From NCBI RefSeq assembly GCF_001307805.1, contig NZ_CP013862.1, forward strand, positions 2,790,001 through 2,854,000: 64,000 nt of DNA. The letters run 5' to 3'. Below the pieces are notes generated by a model, which made no database searches, was not told the origin of the DNA, and saw nothing but the letters and a program-made list of their open reading frames with translations. Below, piece after piece: positions 52,080 through 61,353 of this stretch; the first letter of the stretch is position 1; each line of letters starts with the position of its first letter. Both the position numbers and the translations under genes were made by a program. This DNA is from Lentibacillus amyloliquefaciens (GTDB lineage Bacteria > Bacillota > Bacilli > Bacillales > Amphibacillaceae).

Positions 52080-52348
52080 ATTGATTCTCCCCTGACGCTT
52101 GATAATACCGCTATTATACAGCATGGCGTGCTTTTTGTGCAGGGTGAGGAAGGGATGTGGCCATGAAATGTTGACTTGTTTAAGCTCAATTTAGGAAAAT
52201 ATCGGATTTTGTTTGCAATAAATCTTTTAGGTGTTTTATCAGAGCGTCTCCCCAAACCATCCCTCTAACAGCGTGTTACCAAAATAGGCTTTCCGGCATA
52301 GGCTGAGATTGGAAGTATTTTACCTATATAGAGGAGGACTTTGCTGTT

Positions 52349-53332
52349 ATGACGATGCAACAGGAAGAAGCAGACTGGCTGGAGCGGTTAGTGGCGTGGA
52401 CGGAACAGTGCGATCAGCTGGTGGCTTCATTAGAAACGCGTTCAGATAAAGTACCGGGTGCAAATATTGATAGGAACGCGTGGCAGCTCCGTTTTCGCGA
52501 ACTGGGAGAAATGGCAGACGCCTACCGTGAGCAATTGCTGCAGGACGCGGAAACGGCTGATGCAGCGGATGAGATGGGATCATTGAATACAAAAGCACAC
52601 CAGCTCAAAAGTGAATTTGTTCAATTGATGAAGGAAAACAGTTCCGGGGAGTTTTCAGAAGACAGTGAACTTGATGCGGATGATGAGGAACGAAAATCAA
52701 CAACAACTGTTCCAATCGGCGAGCATACTCTGCCACCGCTCGCCTATGACTACAATGCGCTGGAACCGCATATCAGCGAGGAGATTATGCGGCTGCATCA
52801 TGACAAACACCATCAAGGCTATGTGGACGGCTTGAATAACGCTGAAAAAGAGATGCAAAAAGCCCGGAGGAACAGTGACTTCTCGCTGATTCGGCATTGG
52901 GAAGATGAAGCGGCATTCAATGGTGCCGGACACTATCTGCACACGATTTTCTGGGAAAATATGAGTCCGAACGGCGGCGGGAAACCGGACGGTGCGATTG
53001 CAAAAGAAATCAAGCGGACATTCGGTGATTTTAATCAATTTAAAGAGCATTTTTCCAAAGCAGCTGAAAATGTGCAGGCTGTCGGATGGGCGCTGCTTGT
53101 CTGGTCACCGCGTTCACACCGGACCGAAATCCTGCAGGCGGAGAAGCATCAGAATCTTACCCAACAGGATGTGATCCCGCTGCTCGTCCTTGATGTCTGG
53201 GAGCACGCGTATTACCTGCAGTATCACAACAACCGTAAAGATTACATCGATGCATGGTGGAACGTTGTCTGCTGGGACAGTGTGAATAGACGGTTTAACG
53301 AGGCGATAAAGGTAAAGTGGGAGCCTTATTAA
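52349..53332 (+). CDS. sodF: Iron/manganese superoxide dismutase with N-terminal extension (SodF-like)
   Basis: Converts superoxide to oxygen and peroxide. The C-terminal ~205 residues are a full Fe/Mn-SOD: HTLPPLAYDYNALEPHI, LHHDKHHQGYV (ligand His), GAGHYLHTIFWENM (ligand His), VQAVGWALLVW, and DVWEHAYYLQY (ligand Asp and His). Before it lie ~125 residues of predicted helix ending in an acidic linker (FSEDSELDADDEERKS). B. subtilis SodF also has such an extension of unknown role. ATG 52349 follows AGGAGGACTT. The stop overlaps an ATG that leads into a 21-bp tandem array. Confidence 0.9.
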   Translation: MTMQQEEADWLERLVAWTEQCDQLVASLETRSDKVPGANIDRNAWQLRFRELGEMADAYREQLLQDAETADAADEMGSLNTKAHQLKSEFVQLMKENSSGEFSEDSELDADDEERKSTTTVPIGEHTLPPLAYDYNALEPHISEEIMRLHHDKHHQGYVDGLNNAEKEMQKARRNSDFSLIRHWEDEAAFNGAGHYLHTIFWENMSPNGGGKPDGAIAKEIKRTFGDFNQFKEHFSKAAENVQAVGWALLVWSPRSHRTEILQAEKHQNLTQQDVIPLLVLDVWEHAYYLQYHNNRKDYIDAWWNVVCWDSVNRRFNEAIKVKWEPY

Positions 53333-53550
53333 TGAGCAAGAGCAGTATCAAAACGAGCGGGAATGTCACGATAACGAGCGACACGCCGGTGAAACCGAGC
53401 GGGAGCGTCCCCAGAACGAGCGACGCACCGGTTAAATCGAGCGGGACTGTCATCAGAACGAGCGGCATGCCGGTCAAATCGAGCAGGCGCGCCATCAGAA
53501 CGAGCGACAAACCTGTAAAATCGAGCGAGTATCACATCCTTAAATGCTAA
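53332..53550 (+). repeat. Tandem array, nine CGAGCG-phased units of 21 bp, within a 72-codon ORF
   Basis: CGAGCG begins at 53354, 53375, 53396, 53417, 53438, 53459, 53480, 53501 and 53522, exactly every 21 bp. A higher-order 42-bp unit alternates (A/C)CGAGCGRC and TCGAGCGGG. An ORF from ATG 53332, overlapping the SOD stop, reads through the array as 14-residue repeats of the TSDAPVKSSGTVIR type. No family matches, and the ORF has no ribosome site of its own, so it may be a by-product of the 21-bp (in-frame) period. Confidence 0.85.
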
Positions 53551-53568
53551 AATTTCTTTATCCTTAAA

Positions 53569-53594
53569 AAGCTTCCGGCGTCTGCCGGAAGCTT
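53569..53594 (-). terminator. Terminator of the DUF819 gene
   Basis: GCTTCCGGC and GCCGGAAGC form a 9-bp stem; on the minus strand it is followed by TTTTTAAGG. Confidence 0.7.
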
Positions 53595-53638
53595 CCATAC
53601 CATGAAGGGTGTGCCGTAAAAAGCCATCGACCAACCAA

Positions 53639-54865
53639 TTACATCACCGTCTGGAACCACATACCAAGTCCGGTTCCGATGTAATTGCCGATAATGTAAC
53701 CAAGCGTACCGACAAGCAAAATTGGCACAATCAGTTTGTTCCAGCCTTTGGCGATAGCCATGGCGGCAGCGGTTGTGGGCCCGCCAAGGTTGGCGTTGCT
53801 GGCAAGCACCACTTCCTCGAGGTTAAATTTAAACAGCTTTCCGAGGACAAGTGAGAAAAGCAGGTTGAATACAACAATGATCAGCGTAAACACAAGCAGA
53901 AGCGGTGCGGTTGTCACGACCAAAGCGAGTGATGCCGGGACACCGATCACGACAAAGAATATGTAAATCAGGAATGTTCCAATCTCTTGTGTCCCCCGGA
54001 TATTTTCAAAATAATTCGGGAAGGCAACAACCACCAGAACGGTCAGAGTCGTTAACACCAAGTACTGATCACCGATAATCCCGCCCAGTAACTGAAAGAA
54101 AATGTTGGTATTCGCACCAGTCGGAACAATACGAGCAAAGAAATCAGCCAGATGGAACGATACCGCAACGAGGACGAACGCCGTGGCAACACTTGCGGCA
54201 ATATCCTTTAACGACATCTCTTTACGCTGCCAGAACGAGGCTGCTTGTGTTTCCCCTTCGTTGTCGGCTGTTTTTGCTTCAACTTCTTCCACATGCGGTG
54301 TCTGGTACCTTCTCCGGAAAAATCCGATAGCCGGAATCGCCATCAGAACAAAAAAGAACAGGGCCATCATCGCGTTATCAGCAACAACAAGCGCTGAAAC
54401 GAGCTCCCCCGGCGCTTCGAATTTAGAAGCCATGGCTGCAAGGTTCACGCTTCCGCCGGTGTAAGAACCTGCCATCATCGCTCCCAGCTTATCCAGATGC
54501 GGAATAACATCCTTAAGCAAAGAAAATGAGACAATGGTCCCCGCCACAGTCCCGATAGCGCTTAACAGGAAAATTGTCAGCATCCGGCCACTTTCCTGCC
54601 AGATTTTTTTAATGTTGGCCTGAAATAGCAAGAGCGGAATGGCGAGTGGCACCACATAATTCCAGACTGCATCATAGACACTTGACTCAAGCGGAATCAC
54701 GTTGAAGTTAGCAAGCAACATGGCCCCAATCAGGGCAATGATCGCACCGGACATCTTGGACGCCCAGGCATATTTTTGCTCCAGATAAATGCTCGCCGCT
54801 GCCCAGCCGGTCAAAAACGCCCAGAGCGCCCACGTGTTATCCGGAGATATCAATGACGTTTCCAA
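53639..54865 (-). CDS. DUF819 integral membrane protein (YjcL-like)
   Basis: A 408-residue protein with about 10-12 helices. GSYTGGSVNLAAMASKFEAP and ASNANLGGPTTAAAMAIAKG are the twin conserved stretches of DUF819, arranged as an inverted repeat like those in transporters of the bile acid/arginine superfamily. A transporter role is likely, with unknown substrate. ATG 54865 is followed by ETSLISPDNTWALWAFLTGW. GAGGTGAACC precedes it. Confidence 0.82.
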   Translation of the reverse strand: METSLISPDNTWALWAFLTGWAAASIYLEQKYAWASKMSGAIIALIGAMLLANFNVIPLESSVYDAVWNYVVPLAIPLLLFQANIKKIWQESGRMLTIFLLSAIGTVAGTIVSFSLLKDVIPHLDKLGAMMAGSYTGGSVNLAAMASKFEAPGELVSALVVADNAMMALFFFVLMAIPAIGFFRRRYQTPHVEEVEAKTADNEGETQAASFWQRKEMSLKDIAASVATAFVLVAVSFHLADFFARIVPTGANTNIFFQLLGGIIGDQYLVLTTLTVLVVVAFPNYFENIRGTQEIGTFLIYIFFVVIGVPASLALVVTTAPLLLVFTLIIVVFNLLFSLVLGKLFKFNLEEVVLASNANLGGPTTAAAMAIAKGWNKLIVPILLVGTLGYIIGNYIGTGLGMWFQTVM

Positions 54866-55056
54866 TTTGGTTCACCTCGATATAAGTTTATTAATTATAA
54901 CAATACTTTTATGTAATCGTTTCATTTGCTTTGATACATAACAGTGTACACCATTTGTGTTAGCATATAAATAGAAAGACTGTTGTGCTAATGGTGATTA
55001 TATGAGTGTTTTAAACATCAATTTGGTAAAATGGATCTACTGTAGGAGGTGAGAAA

Positions 55057-57870
55057 ATGTATAAAGAAAACAATCTAATTGTAAATTCTGAGCAAACAAA
55101 TCTACTAAAAGAATTAACGTCTTCCTTGGAAACATGTAATCGATTCTATTTTAGTGTAGCCTTTGTTAATTTCAGTGGTCTCCAGCTTCTTTTGGATGCA
55201 TTGAAGGAAGCGAAACAAAGGGGAGTAGAAGGAAAAATTATTACTTCTACTTACCTGAATTTCACGGAACCAAAAGCGTTGGATAGAATACGAGAATTTG
55301 AGAATATAGATTTGAAGATTTTTGTGACTGAGCGTAATATTGGGTTCCATACAAAAGCATACATATTTGAATATGATGATTATTTTAAAGTAATGATTGG
55401 CTCCTCAAACATTACTCAATCTGCGTTAAAAAGTAATGTGGAATGGAATGTTGAGATTATTTCAAAAAATGATGAATCTTTTATCCAGCAAGTAATTTCG
55501 GAGTTCCATGGATTATGGGATAGAAGTACAGTTGTTGATGATTTTTTTATACAGGATTATAAACAGTTTATTAAGAATATTGATCGCGTAACTTCTTCTC
55601 AAACTATGATCTATGAGAAAGCTGAGTACATTGTTCCTAATTCAATGCAACACAAGGCGATGGAAAACTTGGAACGGCTTCGCAATCTGGGCGAGAAAAA
55701 AGCTTTGGTAATAGCGGCGACAGGGACAGGGAAAACATATATGTCCGCATTTGATGTAAAGAAATTGAAGCCTAAGAAACTTCTGTTTGTCGTTCACCGT
55801 GAAGAGATTTTGGCAAAAGCGAAGGAAACGTACGAAAAGCTGCTTCCAAATAGTAATTTAACATTTGGAATGTTAACAGGGACTAGGAAAGATTTTGATG
55901 CAGATTATATATTTGCGACGAATAAGACGATTTCACGATATTATCATAGGTTCAATTCAAATGAATTTGATTATATTATTTATGATGAAGCGCACCATGT
56001 TACAGCGGAAACTTATCAACATGTAATTGACTATTTTAAACCTGACTTCATGTTAGGAATGACAGCGACACCTGAGCGTGGAGACAGTCAATCTATCTTT
56101 GGAATTTTTGATTTTAACGTGGCGCTTGAGGTCCGTTTGCACGATGCGCTAGAAGATGACATCGTTGTTCCATTCCATTACTTTGGGATCACGGATATTG
56201 ATGAAATTGATCTTAGTGATGTTCCCGTTGATGATTTAGATGAAATTACAAAACGGCTTAAAGTCAACGAGCGTGTAGACTTTGTTATCGAAAAGATGAA
56301 GTTTTATGGGCATGATGGAAAGAAACGTAAATGTTTAGGATTCTGTGCCAGTAAGGAGCATGCCCGTTATATGGCAGCAGAATTTAATAACCGTGGTATT
56401 CCAAGCTCATATTTGTCAGGGGAGGACGACGTGCCTGTAAGAGAAGCACGAATAGCAGAACTGGAAGATGATTTGAACGAGTTACAAGTAATTTTTACAG
56501 TAAATATTTTTAATGAAGGAGTCGATATACCTTCTGTTAATACGGTTTTAATGCTTCGACCAACGAACTCCCCGATCGTATTTATTCAACAGCTAGGGCG
56601 TGGGTTGAGAAAGTATCAGGACAAATCCTTCTTAACAGTACTTGATTTCATAGGGAATCATACGAAGACATTCTTAATTGCGATAGCCCTAAATGGAAAT
56701 CGTTATTATGATAAGGAAAGTCTGAAGGTAGCAATATCTACAGGATTTGCACATCTGCCAGGTGCTACTCATATTCAAATGGATAAAATATCACAGGAAC
56801 GTATTTTGGCACAAATTGATCAGGAGAAGTTCACGTCGATGAAGTATTTAAAAGAGGAGTATTTCGAGTTTAAGAAAATGAACAGTGGCCGAGTACCTGA
56901 CTTGTTGATGGATTACTATAAGTACGATGGAGCACCCGATCCGGTAAGATTCATTGATAAAGAAAAGTCCTACTTAAACTTTGTGGCAAAAGTGGAAAAA
57001 GATCAACAGCTACAACAGTTACTAGCCTATGAAAGCTTTGAAAAGGTATTGAAGTGGCTATCCAGCATGTTACCATTAAAGCGAATCTATGACTTTATTA
57101 TATTAAACTATTTGTTGGAACATCCTTCGGTAACGATAGATGAAGTTGAGCAAGAGATTTTGAAATGGGTAGAAATGGTGGACGAGGATAGTGTATTTCA
57201 TGCCATGGAGTTCCTGAATCAGAAATTCTTTGACGACACCCAGAAAAAAAGGGTTCCTAAGTTAGCAAACCTACATGGAGAGCGTCTTACCAGGTCTCAC
57301 TTATTTGAACAGCTCTTAGCAAACCCTAATTATAAGAGATATCTATATGATGTTATTGAGTACGGCTTGTTTAGGTATGAAAGAGAATTTGGAGAGGACT
57401 ATTTAGGTGTTCCTCATTTTAAACTATATGAGCAGTATCGTATGATGGATGCAGCTTTACTTTCAAATTTTAGAAAAACTCATAGTTCTTTCCGAGGTTC
57501 TGGGCTTTTGGTAAATGGGAAGGACTATTTTCTTTATATTGACTTACATAAAGAAGCTGATATAAAGGAGAGCATCAATTATAATGATAAAATTATAGAT
57601 CGCATTCATTTTCAATGGGAAACACCAAATAAAACATCTCAAGGTACGGATCAAGGTAAAAATATTATTTTTAACCAGGATAGAGGGATTAATCTACATT
57701 TATTTGTTCGGAAATTTAAAGAGATCGAGAAGAATAGTATCGAACCGTACATTTATATTGGAAAAGGTAACACGATCTCCTTTAAAGGAGAAAAACCGAT
57801 CGAAGTACAACTGGAATTGGAGAATACACTCCCACAACAACTATATACTGAACTAACAGAAAAAGTATAG
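55057..57870 (+). CDS. PLD-nuclease/SF2 helicase fusion with DUF3427
   Basis: A 937-residue protein with three parts. Residues ~10-150: phospholipase-D-like nuclease with HTK at 98-100 and GSSN at 115-118. Residues ~195-540: superfamily 2 helicase with Walker A ATGTGKT (~221-227), DEAHH (~310-314), MTATPE (~335-340) and QQLGRGLR (~511-518). Residues ~560-930: DUF3427-like C-terminal region. This architecture occurs sporadically in bacteria, and I infer a DNA-processing or defence role. Base composition is visibly more AT-rich than that of the neighbours, suggesting transfer. ATG 55057 follows GTAGGAGGTG. It is convergent with a NUDIX gene that shares its terminator. Confidence 0.85.
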   Translation: MYKENNLIVNSEQTNLLKELTSSLETCNRFYFSVAFVNFSGLQLLLDALKEAKQRGVEGKIITSTYLNFTEPKALDRIREFENIDLKIFVTERNIGFHTKAYIFEYDDYFKVMIGSSNITQSALKSNVEWNVEIISKNDESFIQQVISEFHGLWDRSTVVDDFFIQDYKQFIKNIDRVTSSQTMIYEKAEYIVPNSMQHKAMENLERLRNLGEKKALVIAATGTGKTYMSAFDVKKLKPKKLLFVVHREEILAKAKETYEKLLPNSNLTFGMLTGTRKDFDADYIFATNKTISRYYHRFNSNEFDYIIYDEAHHVTAETYQHVIDYFKPDFMLGMTATPERGDSQSIFGIFDFNVALEVRLHDALEDDIVVPFHYFGITDIDEIDLSDVPVDDLDEITKRLKVNERVDFVIEKMKFYGHDGKKRKCLGFCASKEHARYMAAEFNNRGIPSSYLSGEDDVPVREARIAELEDDLNELQVIFTVNIFNEGVDIPSVNTVLMLRPTNSPIVFIQQLGRGLRKYQDKSFLTVLDFIGNHTKTFLIAIALNGNRYYDKESLKVAISTGFAHLPGATHIQMDKISQERILAQIDQEKFTSMKYLKEEYFEFKKMNSGRVPDLLMDYYKYDGAPDPVRFIDKEKSYLNFVAKVEKDQQLQQLLAYESFEKVLKWLSSMLPLKRIYDFIILNYLLEHPSVTIDEVEQEILKWVEMVDEDSVFHAMEFLNQKFFDDTQKKRVPKLANLHGERLTRSHLFEQLLANPNYKRYLYDVIEYGLFRYEREFGEDYLGVPHFKLYEQYRMMDAALLSNFRKTHSSFRGSGLLVNGKDYFLYIDLHKEADIKESINYNDKIIDRIHFQWETPNKTSQGTDQGKNIIFNQDRGINLHLFVRKFKEIEKNSIEPYIYIGKGNTISFKGEKPIEVQLELENTLPQQLYTELTEKV

Positions 57871-57899
57871 GCTTCTTCTATAGGGAGAAGCCTATACTT
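57863..57899. terminator. Shared bidirectional terminator overlapping both stop codons
   Basis: AAGTATAGGCTTCT (57863-57876) and AGAAGCCTATACTT (57886-57899) form a perfect 14-bp stem. The helicase stop TAG (57868-57870) and the NUDIX stop (57892-57894) both lie inside the stem. Confidence 0.85.
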
Positions 57900-58287
57900 C
57901 TTTAATTAGCTGTTCTACTGCCGGGATGTCTGCAGGAGCCCAGGAGAGTGATTGCAGGTCTTCCCTCTTTAACCAAATAACTTTGGAATGCTCGTTTAAG
58001 GTTGGTTCACCTTCAATTAAATTAGCTTTAAGGGCTATAAGATTGATAATGAAAGTATCGTACTCATGAACGTTTTCATTAAAAACTTCTGATGCTTTAA
58101 TTGTACAAGTAAATTCTTCTGTAATTTCACGTTCTAATGCGGTGAAAAGGTCTTCACCATCTTCAACTTTTCCACCTGGAAATTCCCACGTGTTTGGGAT
58201 TGACATTTCTGGAGAGCGGAGTGCACATAATATTTCTTCATTTTCATTTTCGATAATAGCTGCAACTACTTTTACTGTTTTTTTCAT
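57892..58287 (-). CDS. MutT-like NUDIX (deoxy)nucleoside triphosphate pyrophosphohydrolase
   Basis: A 131-residue enzyme of the MutT/CTP-pyrophosphohydrolase type. The NUDIX box is complete: GGKVEDGEDLFTALEREI followed by TEEF (about residues 38-59), preceded by the strand NTWEFPGG. Such enzymes hydrolyse oxidised or non-canonical (d)NTPs. It is convergent with the PLD-helicase gene and shares a terminator stem with it. Both may be one imported unit. ATG 58287 follows AGGAGGTCG. Confidence 0.88.
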   Translation of the reverse strand: MKKTVKVVAAIIENENEEILCALRSPEMSIPNTWEFPGGKVEDGEDLFTALEREITEEFTCTIKASEVFNENVHEYDTFIINLIALKANLIEGEPTLNEHSKVIWLKREDLQSLSWAPADIPAVEQLIKEV

Positions 58288-58385
58288 GAAACGACCTCCT
58301 CTTTAGGTTATCTTAGCACAATGACTTAAGATTTTATATAGTCACTCGTAGGTGGATGAATAACTCATGAAAAAGTCTTTATTAG

Positions 58386-58568
58386 ATAAAAAATTCCAAT
58401 CTTGAGTACTTAGTAGACATTCGGGAGCGCCTATCTTTTTTTAGTGCCGACACCTTGAAGGAATCGGGCTATTCACCCGCCGGTGTATCAGTACTGGCGG
58501 TATTTTTCTACATCACCTTAAATTATGCGCTCCCAAAATTCTCCCTCCAAATCTTCACCAAATCCTAA
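58386..58568 (+). other. Open fragment without start, possible gene tail
   Basis: A 60-codon stop-to-stop frame reading SFFSADTLKESGYSPAGVSV and LAVFFYITLNYALPKFSL, with one hydrophobic segment. It lacks a start codon and ribosome site. It might be the end of a lost membrane-protein gene. I do not recognise it. No other gene is visible between 58288 and 58636. Confidence 0.25.
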
Positions 58569-58636
58569 CACCATATTAATTCCCACTTTACATTCAGTTG
58601 TTATGCTTGATTTACAAAAGGAAGGAGGAAAGAAAC

Positions 58637-59425
58637 ATGAGTATACGTGCTATGTTCATTGATATGGATGGAACATTGCTGACGTCATCAAACGAGATTT
58701 CCCAGCGCAATGCGGAAGCAATTAACAGGCTGATAAATCAGGGAGTAAAGGTATTTCTGGCTACAGGACGGCAATATGAGATTACGGCACCTTATCACCG
58801 TATGCTTGGGTTGAAGACGCCAATGATTTGTTTAAATGGTGCCTCGATTCACGATGGGATCACGGGTGATATTGCCGGTAAGAAACCCGTTATTTTGGAT
58901 GAAGGGCGTTTCCATCGGATTATCAATGAGAACTCCTGTAACGTCATTGTACACACAACTGATGGACTCTTTTGCAACAGAACGTCTAAGGAGGTCGATG
59001 TGTGGACCAGGGAAGGCAAAGTTCCGCCAAGGTATATCGGTGATTTGCGGGAGGCGGATTACCGTAACGTGTTGAAATACACTGTCAAGACCGGCCGTCA
59101 TGGTTCGCATATGTCACATTTGTTCAGTGAGGAGGCGGATGTTATTAACTGGCAAGACGGGTTTGAGATTGTTGCGCCCGGCGTTTCGAAATGGGCAGCT
59201 ATCAAAACGCTGATCGGAGCTTTTGGCATTAATCCTGAAGAAACAGCAACCATTGGGGACGGTCCGAATGATATCCAAATGCTTACCGGCGCAGGTATAG
59301 GTGTTGCAATGGAAAATGCTGTGCCGGAAACGAAAACAGCAGCCAATTTTGTTACGGGCCATCATGAAAGTGACGGCTTGGCTGAATTTATTGAGCAATA
59401 CTTGATCCAGTCATTTGCCATGTGA
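58637..59425 (+). CDS. Cof-type HAD-IIB phosphatase
   Basis: A 262-residue sugar-phosphate/flavin phosphatase of the Cof (YwpJ/YcsE) group. Motif I FIDMDGTLLTSSNEIS is at the N terminus, motif II FLATGRQYEI follows, and the late GDGPNDIQMLTGAGIGVAM is motifs III/IV with the cap inserted between them. ATG 58637 follows AAAGGAAGGAGG. Bacilli have many paralogues acting on pyridoxal phosphate, FMN precursors or sugar phosphates; the substrate here is open. Confidence 0.88.
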   Translation: MSIRAMFIDMDGTLLTSSNEISQRNAEAINRLINQGVKVFLATGRQYEITAPYHRMLGLKTPMICLNGASIHDGITGDIAGKKPVILDEGRFHRIINENSCNVIVHTTDGLFCNRTSKEVDVWTREGKVPPRYIGDLREADYRNVLKYTVKTGRHGSHMSHLFSEEADVINWQDGFEIVAPGVSKWAAIKTLIGAFGINPEETATIGDGPNDIQMLTGAGIGVAMENAVPETKTAANFVTGHHESDGLAEFIEQYLIQSFAM

Positions 59426-59524
59426 GGTCTGGTGAAACGAAAACTGTAAACATTTTGAAGACATGATTTGCAGATGACCACATATGCCTTCTCTTTTTAC
59501 ACCCCAATCATTCTTTCGATACGG

Positions 59525-59560
59525 GTTACTTTTTTATCCCGCATGTAATAGCAGTAAACC
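59525..59560. repeat. Dispersed intergenic repeat, short copy C
   Basis: TTTTATCCCGCATGTAATAG followed by CAGTAAACCCCCAACTG repeats the opening block of copy B (8654-8700) with the middle hairpin collapsed. The rest of 59426-59784 is non-coding; GATAAACTATGAATAGACTA near 59746 may be promoter sequence for the antiporter. Confidence 0.5.
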
Positions 59561-59784
59561 CCCAACTGATTGAAGATTCACTTTATCCAACCACATCCAG
59601 TTCACAACATAATTGCTTTTCACCGGTTATCTCCCCTGAAAAAATTACCGAAACACAGCACGGATCATCCGCGCTATAAGCCGTAATATCCGGTCATCTA
59701 AACCTTCCATTAAACTGAATTCTTTGTTTTAGATGGTGAAATTCGATAAACTATGAATAGACTATAGTTGAAAGGACTTGCTCC

Positions 59785-61290
59785 ATGGATGCCTCTGTAA
59801 CATCATTCGTATTAATGTTCGCAATCATGCTCCTTGTCGGTGTGTTTACAACAAAATTCTCGGCTCGTCTTGGCTTGCCTTCACTTGTTCTTTTCTTGTT
59901 TGTTGGGATGATCCTCAACGAATTCATTTATTTTGAGAATGTGGAACTTACCCAGTTGGTCGGTATCATGGCGCTGATTATCATCCTGTTTGAGGGTGGT
60001 ACACAGACGAAATGGAATAATATGCGTCAGGTCGTTGCACCGGCGAGTGTGCTGGCAACTGTTGGGGTTTTGATTACCTCGGTTATTATTGGATTTGCAG
60101 CTTATTATATTCTTGGTTTGACCATGCTGGAAGGTATGCTGTTTGGGGCGATTGTTGGTTCAACTGACGCTGCAGCGGTCTTCGCTGTGCTTGGTAGTAA
60201 AAATATTAATAAGCGATTGACGGCAACCCTGGAAGCTGAATCCGGGTCGAATGATCCGATGGCAGTCTTTTTGACCGTTATGTTTATTGAAATGATTCAA
60301 GTTCCGGACACCACGATTTGGTCGGCGGTCGGCGACTTTTTTCTCCAAATGGGATTTGGCTTGATCTTCGGCTTGGTATTTGGCCGGTTAAGTGTGCTCT
60401 TAATCAATAAAATACAATTGGATGTCTCCGGGATGTACCCGCTACTGGCATTGGGGAGCGCTGTTTTAACATTTGGCGTGACCGATTATCTGGGCGGGAG
60501 CGGATTTTTAGCCGTATACGTGATGGGTATTCTGGTTGGGAATAGTGATTTGATGCATAAATTCTCAATCGTTCGATTTAATGAAGGATTTGCATGGATG
60601 ATGCAGATCATCATGTTTATTTTCCTTGGAATGCTCGTCTTCCCAAGCGATTTGTTAGAAGTGGGCTGGCAAGGGATTCTATTAGCGATTATCCTCATGT
60701 TCGTGGCCAGGCCGATTGCAACCTTTTTATGTATGGTATTTTTCAAGTACAATTTGAAAGAACAGGTATTTCTGTCATGGACAGGGTTGAAAGGTGCCGT
60801 GCCAATTGTCCTGGCAACTTACCCGATTATAGCGGGTGTTGAAAATTCTTATGTGATTTTTAATGCGGTCTTTTTCGTTGTCTTGATCTCGGCTCTCGTA
60901 CAGGGAAGTACACTATCACCATTTGCATCAAAATTGGGATTGACAGAGGAAGGGACGGATTTTGATTCGAGCGGTTTTGAAATGATCCATTTGGGCAACA
61001 CGAATTCTGAAATCATCAAACTGCCAATCGGCAAAAAAGCACCGGTCGTTCAGTCCACACTGACAGACATTACGCTGCCGAATGATACATTGGTCATTGG
61101 CATTGTTCGGAATGAAGAATTAATCACGCCGAGCGGGGCTACGATGATTGAAACCGGTGATATGCTATTTGTTCTCAGTGAAAGAGAAAAACGGCCTGAA
61201 GTCAGAGAAGTCTTTTTAGGGAAGAAAGAAAAGAAGGAAAAGCCGAAGAAGAAAAGATGGTGGAAAATTTTCGGCAGTAAAAGGGAATAG
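59785..61290 (+). CDS. K+(Na+)/H+ antiporter, CPA1/NhaP2 type with RCK_C domain
   Basis: A 501-residue antiporter for cation efflux, relevant to pH and salt homeostasis. Twelve or so helices are followed by a TrkA-C (RCK_C) regulatory domain (about residues 400-475: LPIGKKAPVVQSTLTDITLP, TMIETGDMLFVLSEREK) and a very basic tail (KKEKKEKPKKKRWWKIF). FEGGTQTKW, GSTDAAAVFAVLG and AESGSNDPMAVFLTVMF are typical of CPA1 cell-volume proteins. ATG 59785 follows GAAAGGAC. The RCK_C domain suggests gating by a nucleotide such as c-di-AMP. Confidence 0.9.
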   Translation: MDASVTSFVLMFAIMLLVGVFTTKFSARLGLPSLVLFLFVGMILNEFIYFENVELTQLVGIMALIIILFEGGTQTKWNNMRQVVAPASVLATVGVLITSVIIGFAAYYILGLTMLEGMLFGAIVGSTDAAAVFAVLGSKNINKRLTATLEAESGSNDPMAVFLTVMFIEMIQVPDTTIWSAVGDFFLQMGFGLIFGLVFGRLSVLLINKIQLDVSGMYPLLALGSAVLTFGVTDYLGGSGFLAVYVMGILVGNSDLMHKFSIVRFNEGFAWMMQIIMFIFLGMLVFPSDLLEVGWQGILLAIILMFVARPIATFLCMVFFKYNLKEQVFLSWTGLKGAVPIVLATYPIIAGVENSYVIFNAVFFVVLISALVQGSTLSPFASKLGLTEEGTDFDSSGFEMIHLGNTNSEIIKLPIGKKAPVVQSTLTDITLPNDTLVIGIVRNEELITPSGATMIETGDMLFVLSEREKRPEVREVFLGKKEKKEKPKKKRWWKIFGSKRE

Positions 61291-61353
61291 CGATCAAAAT
61301 AACATTTCCTGCATGCAATATACTTTAGACACTACAAAAGGAGACAGATCAAT

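Noticed and set aside
53332..53550. The 72-codon repeat ORF as a genuine protein gene
   Set aside because: No ribosome site of its own, low-complexity product, and the open frame follows automatically from a 21-bp period; kept only as a repeat feature.
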